A stretch of DNA of 64,000 bases from Lactobacillus sp. W8174 (GTDB taxonomy: Bacteria; Bacillota; Bacilli; Lactobacillales; Lactobacillaceae), in NCBI RefSeq assembly GCF_016100975.1, contig NZ_JACFRN010000003.1, forward strand, positions 1-64,000. Reading direction: 5' to 3'. Every line of letters begins with the position of its first letter. The stretch's first letter is position 1. Shown here one piece after another: positions 33,942 to 42,508 of this stretch. The position numbers were made by a program, and so were the translations under genes. The notes under the pieces are model-generated. The model was not told the DNA's origin and did not search any database. It was given only the letters and a program-made list of their open reading frames with translations.

Positions 33942-34649
33942 ATGAAATATACAATAGATGACTTTGCACGATTAATTGATCATACTAACTTACATGCGGA
34001 TGCTACTGAAGACGACATGAAAAAGTTGTGCGATGAAGCTAAAAAATATCATTTCAAGATGGTAGCAATTAATGAGGTCCAGTCAGAATTTTGCGCCCAA
34101 CAGTTAAAGGGGACTGATATTGATACCGGAGCTGCAATTAGTTTCCCTTTGGGTCAAACAACGGTAGCCTGCAAATTGGCAGAAACTAAAGATGCGTTAC
34201 AAAATGGTGCTAATGAGATTGATTATGTTGTTAACTTAACGCAAGTGAGGGCTCATAATTGGTCTTATATTGAAGATGAAATGACTCAAATGGTTAAGCT
34301 TTGCCATGATCACGATGTACCATGTAAGGTTATTTTTGAGACCTGTTACTTAACTAAAGCTGAAATTAAGCAGCTAGCTGTAATTGCAAAAGAGGTGAAG
34401 CCTGATTTTGTCAAGACTTCAACTGGCTTTGGTACTGCTGGTGCAAAAGTAGAAGATGTTAAGCTGATGAAGGAAAATGTTGGCCCGAATGTTAAAGTCA
34501 AAGCAGCAGGAGGAATCCGTAATACTGATGATTTCCTGGCAATGATTGCAGCTGGGGCCGAACGGATAGGCACAAGCTCTGGCGTCAAAATCATTGAAAC
34601 CTTTAAGCAAAGGTTTGAAAAAGACGGTATCAGTGCAATTGAAATTTAA
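33942..34649 (+). CDS. deoC: Deoxyribose-phosphate aldolase
   Basis: The 235-residue protein is a complete DeoC. EIDYVVNL holds the proton-relay Asp, [12 protein letters not shown] the Schiff-base Lys and KAAGGIR the second Lys; GTSSG is the phosphate-binding loop. It splits 2-deoxyribose 5-phosphate into glyceraldehyde 3-phosphate and acetaldehyde. AAAAGGAG precedes the ATG. None of the usual nucleoside genes (deoA, deoD, deoB, pdp) lies beside it. It is instead divergent from a PTS, with which it shares operators, which suggests that the PTS product is its substrate (inference). Confidence 0.93.
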   Translation: MKYTIDDFARLIDHTNLHADATEDDMKKLCDEAKKYHFKMVAINEVQSEFCAQQLKGTDIDTGAAISFPLGQTTVACKLAETKDALQNGANEIDYVVNLTQVRAHNWSYIEDEMTQMVKLCHDHDVPCKVIFETCYLTKAEIKQLAVIAKEVKPDFVKTSTGFGTAGAKVEDVKLMKENVGPNVKVKAAGGIRNTDDFLAMIAAGAERIGTSSGVKIIETFKQRFEKDGISAIEI

Positions 34650-34663
34650 GCGTAAATAAAAAG

Positions 34664-34706
34664 TCAGTGTAAAGTAGTAGATTGCAGATCTTTACACTGA
34701 TTTTTT
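34664..34706 (+). terminator. Terminator after deoC
   Basis: TCAGTGTAAAG (34664-34674) pairs perfectly with CTTTACACTGA (34690-34700), then six T residues. It separates deoC from the downstream regulator gene. Confidence 0.88.
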
Positions 34707-34763
34707 GCATGGTATAGTATTTTTATAATGGTATAATTAACAGAATGAAAGTGGTGGGGTTAA

Positions 34764-35483
34764 TTGGCAGAAAAAGAACTCCCTAAATACCAAGTAATTG
34801 CCAGTGATCTTTTGAACAAAATACAAACTGGTTTTTATCCGCAAAATACTATTATTCCAGCAGAAACTGAATTAGCGGATAAATATCAAGTGAGCAGGCC
34901 AACAATGCGACAAGCAATCTCATTGTTAGTTAATCAAGGCTATCTGGAACGTCGACGTAAACGAGGGACATTAGTTAAAAAGGTTAAAATTGAGCAAGAA
35001 TTCACTCATTTGATTGAAAGTTATAGCGAAGAAATGAGTGCCAAGGGAATATACCCTAAAACTAATTTGCTTTATTTTGATGAAGAAAAAGCCACGCCTG
35101 AAGTGAGCAAGAATTTAAAGTTGCCTGAAAAAGCACCGGTCTTTAAGTTGGTACGATTGCGCTATGCTAATGACCAACCGATTGTTTTGGTTGCAACCTA
35201 TGTGCCCAAGCAGCGGATACCGGAATTAATCAATTATAATTTTGCCCAGGATTCTTTATATAGTACTCTAGAAAAATACCATTTAAAAGTCACACGGGTA
35301 ATTAGAAAGCTGGAAGTAATGCAAGCAGATGAAACTACTGCTAACTTGCTTAACATTGCAGTTAACAAGCCGATCTTTTACTTTCATACTCAAGGCCTAA
35401 CTGCCGATGAACGACCTATTGAATATTCAATTGCGGAATACCGCGGTGATATTAATTCGTTTGTCATTGATGTCCAGCGCTAA
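34764..35483 (+). CDS. GntR-family regulator with UTRA domain
   Basis: The 239-residue protein has a GntR winged helix (about 8-75; ELADKYQVSRPTMRQAISLL) and a UTRA effector domain (about 95-235, ending PIEYSIAEYRGD). This HutC-type class usually binds phosphosugars or related metabolites and represses adjacent catabolic genes. Translation starts at TTG 34764 behind GTGGGG. It is encoded 115 bp after deoC; the TGTAATTACA palindromes in the PTS/deoC spacer are its likely target. Confidence 0.9.
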   Translation: MAEKELPKYQVIASDLLNKIQTGFYPQNTIIPAETELADKYQVSRPTMRQAISLLVNQGYLERRRKRGTLVKKVKIEQEFTHLIESYSEEMSAKGIYPKTNLLYFDEEKATPEVSKNLKLPEKAPVFKLVRLRYANDQPIVLVATYVPKQRIPELINYNFAQDSLYSTLEKYHLKVTRVIRKLEVMQADETTANLLNIAVNKPIFYFHTQGLTADERPIEYSIAEYRGDINSFVIDVQR

Positions 35484-35493
35484 TTTTGGTATC

Positions 35494-35538
35494 AAAAAAG
35501 TCTTACCTTTGCCTGAATAGGTTAGGGTAAGACTTTTT
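35494..35538. terminator. Bidirectional terminator
   Basis: AAAAAAGTCTTACC pairs with GGTAAGACTTTTT (35526-35538). It lies between the convergent GntR and DUF4097 genes and has A/T tracts on both sides. Confidence 0.85.
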
Positions 35539-36265
35539 ATATAATTTTGATTGAGCCCACTTCGCATTGAACAGTCACTTGGTTTTGCTCATCCCCTGGG
35601 CAATAAAAGCTCTGGCCTTCTCTATTACCATGAAAATATATTGTCCCGATATTAGCAGATAAATCATAACCAGTCTTAGTATTATTGTTGTCATTCATTT
35701 TAAATGATCCGCTAGAGAGTATAAATTGACTTTTTCCTTGCAAATTATCAATTTTAACCGAACCAGCAGAAAGTTTTGCTTTTAGGTTTATACTGCAGTG
35801 GCTGATTGACAAACTGCCTGCTTCTAAATTAAGTTTTGCCTCTTCAGTTATAGTAACGTTGAGCAATTTGGTTGAACCGGCTTCATTTTTTAATTTAAAC
35901 TGTCGCAGATTAAGGCCAGATAAAAAAACGCTTCCAGCATGTTCGTTTGCTTGCAGTGTGTTAAGCGGTGCATCCTCTGGAACAGTAACTATTATTTTAT
36001 TTATTTTGAAAGAAGTATCAAAAGTAAAACTATGAGAATTATGTCCTTTTTCACGAATAAATAAAGTTTGCTCTTTAACTTCAGCAGTTACATAGTCTTT
36101 GTCATTACCACAAATTGTTACATGATAATTTGTTCCAGAATGAATATCAATGCTAAAGGCATAAAGATCCGTTATGATGTTGGTAAATGAAGATAGGTCA
36201 ATTTCATGTGGTTCAGGATCCGGTTTATTTTGAAAGTCAAGCGACCCGTTAAAATGAATTTTCAT
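35537..36265 (-). CDS. DUF4097-type beta-solenoid protein, cytosolic
   Basis: The 242-residue protein consists of a repeated strand-turn pattern (AGSVFLSG, AGSTKLLN, AGSLSISH, AGSVKIDN, SGSFKMND, VGSIKII) typical of DUF4097 putative-adhesin beta-solenoids. It has neither signal peptide nor membrane segment, unlike the two paralogues encoded upstream. The turn residues are A-G-S rather than D-G-D. It is separated from them by 160 bp and has its own AT-rich inverted repeat upstream. Function is unknown. Confidence 0.72.
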   Translation of the reverse strand: MKIHFNGSLDFQNKPDPEPHEIDLSSFTNIITDLYAFSIDIHSGTNYHVTICGNDKDYVTAEVKEQTLFIREKGHNSHSFTFDTSFKINKIIVTVPEDAPLNTLQANEHAGSVFLSGLNLRQFKLKNEAGSTKLLNVTITEEAKLNLEAGSLSISHCSINLKAKLSAGSVKIDNLQGKSQFILSSGSFKMNDNNNTKTGYDLSANIGTIYFHGNREGQSFYCPGDEQNQVTVQCEVGSIKII

Positions 36266-36291
36266 TGTAATTTTCTTTCTTTAATCTAGAT

Positions 36292-36317
36292 CTAATATTA
36301 TATTTAGTAAATATTAG
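36292..36317. promoter_or_regulatory. AT-rich inverted repeat, possible PadR site
   Basis: CTAATATT (36292-36299) and AATATTAG (36310-36317) form eight-base arms around ten bases, 27 bp upstream of the DUF4097 gene start. The arms share TAATATT-type sequence with the dyad in front of the padR gene. The remaining part of this spacer holds nothing recognisable. Confidence 0.4.
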
Positions 36318-36424
36318 CACCACAACTTGATTTAGACAATATAGAAATAAAAAATAATGCCTTTTTTATTCTTATATTTATTTTAATGTGACAAAAGCTT
36401 CCCAACTCAAGTCTTTTGGAATTT

Positions 36425-37315
36425 TTAATTAATAACTATATCCCCATCCCCGCTTGTAACTTTAAGCAAAGGCAAACCCTTTAATTTTTTAGAAAAGTGT
36501 TTGCGATGATTATTGCCATGAAAGACAAGATCATCATCTGAAGCGGTTGAAAGCTGGTAACTGATCTTGGGAGACCTGCTCATTTGGAAATCTCCTTCAC
36601 TCAAATTAAAGGAACTGTCAGCCAGTAATTTTGAATCATTGACTCTGACATCACCGTCACCCAAAGTTGCCTTAATTTTAAATTGACTATTTGTAACAGT
36701 TAAATTACCTTCACTCAAGTTCAAGATACCACTTGTTAAAGTTGAATTAGTAATTTTTAAGTCACCGTTTACCAGGTCAAAATTGGCTTTGTGAGTTGTA
36801 ACGTTTTCAGCACTGACATTACCGTCTTCAACCTGCAAGTCGAGGTCAGTAACTGTCAAATCAGCTAAATGAACATTGCCCTCAGAAGATGATCCAGTTA
36901 TTTCTTTTAGCGAGCTTGCTTCTGGAACAGTGACAATTACCTTATAATTACCATCCTCATAAGCACCATTGTCTGAAATGGTCAGTTTCTCATCATGAAC
37001 CTTGGCACTGATCTTTTTTACATTAGGACCGCTAACTTTAACTTGGAAGTTGTCTCCTTTAGCAATTTGGATGTTGGGTTCTTCAGCGTCAATATTAATT
37101 TTAGAGAATTTGCCTACATTGAAGGTACGGGATTTTGCTGGTACATGATGTGAGTCTGCGTGAGTTTGATTACGATTAAAAAAGTTTTCAATATTGGTTG
37201 TTATGCCTGAATGGATATTATTGATATCTTCTCTGCCGCCATTTGTTTCACCAATACCAAGCAAAATTATACCGATAGTAATGATGGCAATACTGATTAG
37301 GTAAAACTTTTTCAT
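36425..37315 (-). CDS. Membrane-anchored DUF4097 protein
   Basis: The 296-residue protein has an N-terminal membrane anchor (about 4-22) followed by an extracytoplasmic DUF4097 solenoid. Successive turns read EGNV, DGNV, NGDL, EGNL, DGDV, EGDF, and it ends in SGDGDIVIN. I use ATG 37315, which has AAGGAG seven bases upstream; the frame is open 19 codons further. It is closely related to the protein encoded at 37403 (both share a YxLST/YVLTN..DDDL/FHGxxHxxHF segment). Likely part of an envelope-stress or surface system controlled by PadR. Confidence 0.75.
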   Translation of the reverse strand: MKKFYLISIAIITIGIILLGIGETNGGREDINNIHSGITTNIENFFNRNQTHADSHHVPAKSRTFNVGKFSKINIDAEEPNIQIAKGDNFQVKVSGPNVKKISAKVHDEKLTISDNGAYEDGNYKVIVTVPEASSLKEITGSSSEGNVHLADLTVTDLDLQVEDGNVSAENVTTHKANFDLVNGDLKITNSTLTSGILNLSEGNLTVTNSQFKIKATLGDGDVRVNDSKLLADSSFNLSEGDFQMSRSPKISYQLSTASDDDLVFHGNNHRKHFSKKLKGLPLLKVTSGDGDIVIN

Positions 37316-37402
37316 TTTGAATCTCCTTATTTTAGATAAGTTTTTAATTTTAAAATGGGTATTACTAACCAAGAAAACATCTAAGTAAAATTTTATTACC
37401 TA

Positions 37403-38212
37403 CTAATTAATTAGAATATCGCCATCCATGCTGGTAACTTTTAGTACGGGTTTATTTTTAACTTTTTTTGCAAAATGATTCGAATGGTGAGAGCCTTTAA
37501 ACATGATTTTATCATCCGAATGGTTTGTCAATACATAGTTGATTTTAGGGGCGTTTGACATTAAAAAGTCACCGTCATTCAACATAACCGAGCTGTTACC
37601 TAGTATTTGTGAGTCGCTAATTTTGGCATCGCCATCGTTTAAGCTAAGTGAACTACGTGAAAAAGTCGACTGATTTACTTTGAGGTCACCGTCATTTGAT
37701 TTTAGGTCAAGGCTTTTCGCAGTAAGCTTATTAAGCAAAACGTCGCCATCTTCTATTGTCAAATTGATGTGGGGAACAATTAAACTGTTGATATAAAAAT
37801 CGCCTTCTTCACAGAAACCAGTTATCTTTTTTATGGCGCTTTTAGCAGGAACATATACATCAACGCTATAATAACCATCGTTATAATGATGTTCTGGCTG
37901 ATCCGAAATAGTGAGCTGATTGTTAGAGACATTAGTTTTTATTTTTTTGATGTCTGCTCCGTGACCACCTCTAACCACCACTTTAAACTTGTTAATATCC
38001 TTAAGTGAAATTCGGATATCGGGTCTGTAACAGGCTAACTTAATATTGTCGAACTTATTCACGTAAAAAGTCTTGCTTTCATTATAATGAGCGTGTTTAC
38101 CATTATAATCATGTGATGGGTTATCGTTTAATCTAAATACGACTAGTAGAATCAGCCCGATAAGCACTACCAGTCCAAAGATTAGTCCACAAATTTTATA
38201 AAACTTTTTCAT
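37403..38212 (-). CDS. Membrane-anchored DUF4097 protein
   Basis: The 269-residue paralogue of the previous protein has one N-terminal membrane segment (about 7-27) and a solenoid with turns EEGDF, EDGDV, NDGDL, NDGDA, NDGDF and a C-terminal MDGDILIN. It lies two bases after the DUF1700 gene, so it is translationally linked to padR and DUF1700. The regular acidic-Gly-Asp turns could bind cations or pack against another solenoid; this is inference. Confidence 0.75.
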   Translation of the reverse strand: MKKFYKICGLIFGLVVLIGLILLVVFRLNDNPSHDYNGKHAHYNESKTFYVNKFDNIKLACYRPDIRISLKDINKFKVVVRGGHGADIKKIKTNVSNNQLTISDQPEHHYNDGYYSVDVYVPAKSAIKKITGFCEEGDFYINSLIVPHINLTIEDGDVLLNKLTAKSLDLKSNDGDLKVNQSTFSRSSLSLNDGDAKISDSQILGNSSVMLNDGDFLMSNAPKINYVLTNHSDDKIMFKGSHHSNHFAKKVKNKPVLKVTSMDGDILIN

Positions 38213-38214
38213 TT

Positions 38215-38859
38215 TTATTTTTCCTTATCTGTATTTTTTCCGGTATTAGTTTGAAAATAATTTTTCTTTAAAATATTTTTACCAAGGTTACGCATAAACT
38301 GGGTACACTTGGCAATTAAAATTTTCCCTAATTTGATAATAAATGGGAGTAATAAAAGAATAATGCCAATGCAAATTAAGGATTTACCCAAATAAAGACA
38401 GCCGACTGGCCAGTTGTGAGTGAATAGCAGGGTTAATGACTTAAGAAAGTTTAAGCCACCACCGACAAAGAATTTAAACAAAAAGGCTATTATCGTAAAA
38501 AATAAGCCAAAGAAAACTGCTAGTATAAAGAAGAGCACGAATAAAATTGCTAAAGCGAGCGGGATGCCAATTGGAGCAGCACAAATTCCTAATAAAATGT
38601 ACCAGCTGGCCTTTAGGTTTGACTTCGGAGTCTCCTTTGCTAGAGAAATAGAATCATCTTTGCTTGAATAATCGGCTAATATATTGATTGCTAATTGTTT
38701 AGGTGTTCCTAGTTCAGCTTCGATGGTAGAACGTCTGATGAAGTCGCCGTCCAATAAAAATTCGTGGTAAAATTCGACAACATCTTCGCGATCTTTGGCA
38801 GGTAAATCAGCTAAGTTTTGTTCTAGTTCGGAAATATAATCATCAATTACTTTGGTCAT
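38215..38859 (-). CDS. DUF1700/HAAS-domain membrane protein
   Basis: The 214-residue protein starts with the HAAS helical domain (about 1-65; ...ISELEQNLADLPAKDREDVVEFYHEF, here described by position 8-33, then ELGTPKQLA), followed by about four hydrophobic segments between 85 and 190 and a basic tail. HAAS proteins are regularly encoded with PadR regulators. Its start overlaps the end of padR by 17 bp. Confidence 0.85.
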   Translation of the reverse strand: MTKVIDDYISELEQNLADLPAKDREDVVEFYHEFLLDGDFIRRSTIEAELGTPKQLAINILADYSSKDDSISLAKETPKSNLKASWYILLGICAAPIGIPLALAILFVLFFILAVFFGLFFTIIAFLFKFFVGGGLNFLKSLTLLFTHNWPVGCLYLGKSLICIGIILLLLPFIIKLGKILIAKCTQFMRNLGKNILKKNYFQTNTGKNTDKEK

Positions 38860-39166
38860 TTTGCCCTCCTAATACTTGATTAACTCTTGCACTAAAATCT
38901 TGCCATTCATCTTGAATTGTATTTAGCAACCTTATCCCTTCGTCAGTAATGTGATAATAGCGCCGGTTACGTCCTTGATAAGGCTCATCATAAGTTGTTA
39001 AGCAGTTATTCTTTTTTAATCTGCGTAAAACAGGATAGATAGTTGACTCGGAGATAGAAAAAATCTTTTGCACATTTTGTGTCAAAGCGTAGCCATACAG
39101 ATCTTCTTGCTTTAGAAAAGCTAAAACCGCACCGTCTAACAAACGAGTTGGTATTTGGATTGCCAT
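38843..39166 (-). CDS. PadR-family transcriptional regulator
   Basis: The 107-residue protein is a small PadR (winged helix, about 8-85; LYGYALTQNVQ...SESTIYPVLRRLKKNNCL). It is the first gene of the DUF1700-DUF4097-DUF4097 operon and probably represses it, with derepression by an envelope-active compound as for LadR/LmrR relatives. An AT-rich inverted repeat directly upstream is the likely autoregulatory operator. Confidence 0.9.
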   Translation of the reverse strand: MAIQIPTRLLDGAVLAFLKQEDLYGYALTQNVQKIFSISESTIYPVLRRLKKNNCLTTYDEPYQGRNRRYYHITDEGIRLLNTIQDEWQDFSARVNQVLGGQNDQSN

Positions 39167-39181
39167 GCTTTGCCTCCCCTA

Positions 39182-39202
39182 ATATTATATGATATATAAT
39201 AT
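39182..39202. promoter_or_regulatory. PadR operator candidate
   Basis: An inverted repeat with nine-base arms (ATATTATAT and ATATAATAT) and a three-base centre lies 16 bp upstream of the padR ATG. This spacing and AT-rich symmetry are usual for PadR boxes. Confidence 0.6.
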
Positions 39203-39264
39203 TTTAATTTAGCTTTAAAATATTAGCAAGTCTTAAAGTGAAAATTTTTGATGAATAATACAAA

Positions 39265-39295
39265 AAAATAAGACTCACCGTGGAGTCTTATTTTT
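39265..39295 (-). terminator. Terminator of the DUF1700-DUF4097 fusion gene
   Basis: AATAAGACTC pairs with GAGTCTTATT across a short loop; A/T tracts lie on both sides. It overlaps the stop codon of the gene at 39294. Confidence 0.8.
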
Positions 39296-40379
39296 ATTTG
39301 ATGATTATATCCCCATCTCTTAGAGTTGCTTTTAACGAGTCGCTTTGCATGCTTTGACTATTAAAACTACTGCCAATACTGGAATTGCGATAAATAATGT
39401 CGCCTTCATTGGCCTTTAGCTGCACGCTAATGTCGTGGGCAAGTTGACTTAACTTCAAGTCACCATTCGTACTTTTAACATTATTTTGACCGGTTAGCTG
39501 GCTTTTCCTGATCAGAATATCTCCATTTTGTGCTTGTAGACTGATGTTAGCATGGCACTGGTTAATTTCTATGTCCCCATCATCTGTTTGGGCAATTATT
39601 TGCTTAAGGATACTGCGTTTAAAACTGCCATCTCCGTTTTGAACTTTACTGGATAATTGAGCAATTTTTGACTGAGTAACAAAGCAGTCAGCATTTTTGC
39701 TGGAAAAAATAAATTCATCTGAGACACTAACATTATTGATATATATGTCACCATTATGGAGATTAAGTACGATACTTTTAAGTCTTAGATTTTGCAACAT
39801 AATATTGCCATTGTGGTTATGTCCGCTAATTTTAGTTAAAGAATCTATTTTAGGAACAGTAATTTCCACGCGACTGGCATTAGTGAGCCTGTTGAACATG
39901 ATCACATGGCTTTTTTCCTCAACAGGAGCCTCTTTAACAACTAACGTTTGCTTGACTAAATTTACCTCTACAGGTCTGCTGCTGTAGTCTGCTACTGTTA
40001 TTTGAAACTGACTGCCTTGATAGATGACGACATCGGTGTTGTGAACAGCCAGCTTTACTTGATTAAAGTTTTCTAGGGTAATAGTACGTTTTCTGCGAGG
40101 GTATCTTTTAACCCACAATCCATTAAAATAATTATCACTGGCATTAGGGTCATTAGCAGAGGCAGTAACTGCTGTTAGGAATTTAACATAATCCTGCTTG
40201 ATTTCTTTTGCCAAATCATCTGGGGTTCCTAGTTCTCTAACTATTTCTTCTTTTGTTTGAAAATCACCGTCGAGCAGAAAATCACGGTAGAAATCAAGCG
40301 TAGATTTTTGTTCTGATGGAGATAAAGATGTCAAGTTCAGAGCCAATTTGGAGATGAAATTTTCGATTAATGGAGTCAT
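39294..40379 (-). CDS. HAAS (DUF1700) - DUF4097 fusion protein
   Basis: The 361-residue protein joins an N-terminal HAAS domain (about 1-65; LSPSEQKSTLDFYRDFLLDGD, ELGTPDDLAKEI) to a DUF4097 solenoid (about 95-361) with turns HNGNI, HNGDI, NGDG, DDGDI, NGDI, NGDL, EGDI and a C-terminal RDGDIIIK. No membrane span is visible. It thus combines in one chain the two protein types that are separate in the neighbouring PadR operon, which suggests that HAAS and the solenoid work together. The gene is monocistronic. Confidence 0.78.
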   Translation of the reverse strand: MTPLIENFISKLALNLTSLSPSEQKSTLDFYRDFLLDGDFQTKEEIVRELGTPDDLAKEIKQDYVKFLTAVTASANDPNASDNYFNGLWVKRYPRRKRTITLENFNQVKLAVHNTDVVIYQGSQFQITVADYSSRPVEVNLVKQTLVVKEAPVEEKSHVIMFNRLTNASRVEITVPKIDSLTKISGHNHNGNIMLQNLRLKSIVLNLHNGDIYINNVSVSDEFIFSSKNADCFVTQSKIAQLSSKVQNGDGSFKRSILKQIIAQTDDGDIEINQCHANISLQAQNGDILIRKSQLTGQNNVKSTNGDLKLSQLAHDISVQLKANEGDIIYRNSSIGSSFNSQSMQSDSLKATLRDGDIIIK

Positions 40380-40473
40380 CGTGTTTCTCCTGTCACTAAA
40401 ATATATCCTTTTTCTTTTTATTATACGCTATAATTTATGAAAAAAATATTAAAATTATTTATAGAATTAACAA

Positions 40474-41352
40474 CTATTTAGGCCATAGAAATTGACCAAT
40501 AATCTGATCTACTTTGTAGTTGTCATGCAACTTGCTGTGTTGTCCACCTGCACCTTTAATTTCAACTTCATGGTAATTTACTTTACCGCGCAACAAGTAT
40601 CGTAAAGATTGGGCTGAAACGCAACTGACGTCATCATCAGAATTAGTACCATTTTCTTTATTGCCAAAGATATTTAATACTGATACATTGTTTGGAAAGT
40701 TATGACGATGCGCTAAAAAATACCGGTAGGATTGGGTCATGTATTTTGGTTTGCCATTTTTAAGCAGGTAATTATGATTAGGCTTTTCATCTAAACCAAT
40801 AATACCATTAAATGGTGCACCAAGATTGACCTGCTTTTTTAGTCGAGGCAAATTGCGCTCCTGCCCGTATTTTAGTTGATAAGAAAGAGTCATGATATTT
40901 CCCATAGAATGAGCTACGGTATTATATTGCTTAATATGGTATTTTTGTTTTAAACATAATATCAGGTTGTGAAACCACTCTCGCGTTGTATAATAGTTAC
41001 TGTTTTTGTTATCTTGCAAAATTACCTGGATAAGCGGTCTTTTAGTTTTACGGGGCCAATTTCCCTGTAATTCAACCTTACCGGCAGGGGAAATTTTAGC
41101 TGTTAAAACTTTGTGTGCACCATTATGGCGTTCGGCATAAGCGATCATCCCGGCACTTGAATGAGCACCAGCACCATAGCCATGCAAATAAATGGTAGGC
41201 GTAGCTATAAAATGAGTTTTTTTCATGTTACCAGAACTGACTTCTTCCGTAGCCGTATGCGAATTTTTTTGTTCATAAGTATGAAACAGAACGGTTATTA
41301 TTAATAATAAAACAAAAATGCTGCTTAATCCTATTAACCATTTTTTCTTCAT
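40474..41352 (-). CDS. DUF915-family alpha/beta hydrolase, membrane-anchored
   Basis: The 292-residue protein has an N-terminal signal anchor (about 4-24) and then an alpha/beta-hydrolase domain. PTIYLHGYGAGAHS contains the oxyanion region, VAHSMGN the nucleophile Ser, a DD pair near 230 and a C-terminal GGQHSKL the His. DUF915 proteins are exported hydrolases common in Firmicutes; substrates are unknown, with esters or acylated glycans likely. A single gene with AT-rich spacers on both sides. Confidence 0.83.
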   Translation of the reverse strand: MKKKWLIGLSSIFVLLLIITVLFHTYEQKNSHTATEEVSSGNMKKTHFIATPTIYLHGYGAGAHSSAGMIAYAERHNGAHKVLTAKISPAGKVELQGNWPRKTKRPLIQVILQDNKNSNYYTTREWFHNLILCLKQKYHIKQYNTVAHSMGNIMTLSYQLKYGQERNLPRLKKQVNLGAPFNGIIGLDEKPNHNYLLKNGKPKYMTQSYRYFLAHRHNFPNNVSVLNIFGNKENGTNSDDDVSCVSAQSLRYLLRGKVNYHEVEIKGAGGQHSKLHDNYKVDQIIGQFLWPK

Positions 41353-41494
41353 TAATATTGCCTACTTTGATAATTTGATGTATTAATTATATCTTATATA
41401 TATTATTCTAATATTAAAAACGTAAAAGCTTAATAATATAATTTAAATAATAGCGTTAGCTTTTAAGCACCAGTATTGAAAGGAAAAAGATTCA

Positions 41495-42004
41495 ATGACA
41501 CCAATATTGATTTTAATTAGAGGAAATTCAGGCAGTGGCAAAACTGTCTTAGCCAATTATTTGCAAAATCATTTCGGCCGCCAGAGATGTTTACTTTTGC
41601 ATGAAGACTTATTGCGTCTTGATATTTTGCATGTTAAGGAAAAAAAGACGGCACCAACTGCCAGTCTGATAGAATTAATGGTTGAGTGGGGCAAACAATA
41701 CTATCCTATAATTATATTGGAAGGGATCTTGCCTAAAAGAATTTATGGCGCGGCTTTAACTAAAATAATTCATGAATTTGGTGCAGGAGCATTTGTTTAT
41801 TACTTAGATGTTCCTTTCGCGCAAACCGTAAAATATAATGAAGAAAAGGAAAAACCCTTTTCACTTGCTAATCTCGAAAAATGGTGGCTTGAACAGGATA
41901 CACTTGGTGAACAGGAACGCAAGCTGACCAATGCTAGTGTTAAAGATCTGGCAGAACAGATTTTGACGGATATTGCAGATTATGAAAACAAAAAAGGAGA
42001 CTAG
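41495..42004 (+). CDS. P-loop kinase (zeta-toxin/uridine-kinase-like)
   Basis: The 169-residue protein has a Walker A loop GNSGSGKT (9-16), a following HEDLLRLD and IIILEGIL as Walker B-like strand, then a lid-type EKEKPFSLANLEKWW. This resembles small nucleotide-kinase or zeta-toxin-fold ATPases that phosphorylate small molecules. No antitoxin gene accompanies it. GAAAGG precedes the ATG. Substrate unknown. Confidence 0.7.
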   Translation: MTPILILIRGNSGSGKTVLANYLQNHFGRQRCLLLHEDLLRLDILHVKEKKTAPTASLIELMVEWGKQYYPIIILEGILPKRIYGAALTKIIHEFGAGAFVYYLDVPFAQTVKYNEEKEKPFSLANLEKWWLEQDTLGEQERKLTNASVKDLAEQILTDIADYENKKGD

Positions 42005-42030
42005 AAAGTCTCCTTAAAAGCAATAAAAAA

Positions 42031-42052
42031 AGCACCGACTACTTGCAGTGCT
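42031..42052 (-). terminator. Terminator after distal tRNA-Lys
   Basis: On the minus strand AGCACTG pairs with CGGTGCT, followed by seven T residues, 14 bp after the tRNA 3' end. It also lies behind the convergent kinase gene. Confidence 0.8.
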
Positions 42053-42065
42053 ATTTTTATTATGG

Positions 42066-42138
42066 TGGGTGGCCAGGGGCTCGAACCCTGGACCCACGGA
42101 TTAAGAGTCCGTTGCTCTGCCAACTGAGCTAGCCACCC
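42066..42138 (-). tRNA. tRNA-Lys (CUU), copy 1
   Basis: A full cloverleaf on the minus strand with acceptor GGGTGGC/GCCACCC, anticodon loop CTCTTAA (anticodon CTT) and discriminator A. It differs from the copy at 42509 at only two positions, one in the D arm region and one in the T loop. CCA is not encoded. Confidence 0.95.
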
Positions 42139-42469
42139 GTCACCATTTCTGTTGACAGTTAATTATAATAACAATTAATTTGGCTTTTGACAAGGCTTTT
42201 GGATAAAAAAGTATAAAGAATTCTACTCAGCTTTTGCTTAAAGCAAAGTTTGCGGTTAAGAGGCTATAGTCTTGCCCTTTTGTATGCTAATTTCCTGAAA
42301 TTTTGCAAAAGTAAGCCCAAAATAAAATAAGTAGTTAAAATACTGTTAAGGCAGTATTTCTATTGAAAATCATCAAACTATTCAACAGCAACAAAAGTAA
42401 ATCAACACGAATTGACAACTAAAAATGATCTGATATTATATAAAGGTTTAATGTCTTTTGACAAACAAA
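42139..42469. other. Spacer between two tRNA-Lys genes
   Basis: About 330 bp with no ORF of note. The sequence outside the tRNAs is not duplicated, so the tandem pair is not a recent local duplication of a longer segment. It probably contains the promoter of the first copy; no convincing -35/-10 pair was identified. Confidence 0.5.
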
Positions 42470-42499
42470 AAAGGTAGCAACCAAGTGATTACTACCTTT
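42470..42499 (-). terminator. Terminator after tRNA-Lys copy 2
   Basis: On the minus strand AAAGGTAG pairs with CTACCTTT, followed by TTTG. It lies ten bases after the tRNA, so each tRNA-Lys gene has its own terminator. Confidence 0.8.
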
Positions 42500-42508
42500 A
42501 ATTATCAA

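Noticed and set aside
36425-38212. DUF4097 repeats as a DNA-level tandem repeat
   Set aside because: The periodicity is at protein level only; the nucleotide sequences of the turns differ too much for a satellite or slippage repeat.
41495-42004. Zeta toxin of a toxin-antitoxin pair
   Set aside because: No small antitoxin gene precedes or follows it; the P-loop is shared with many small-molecule kinases.
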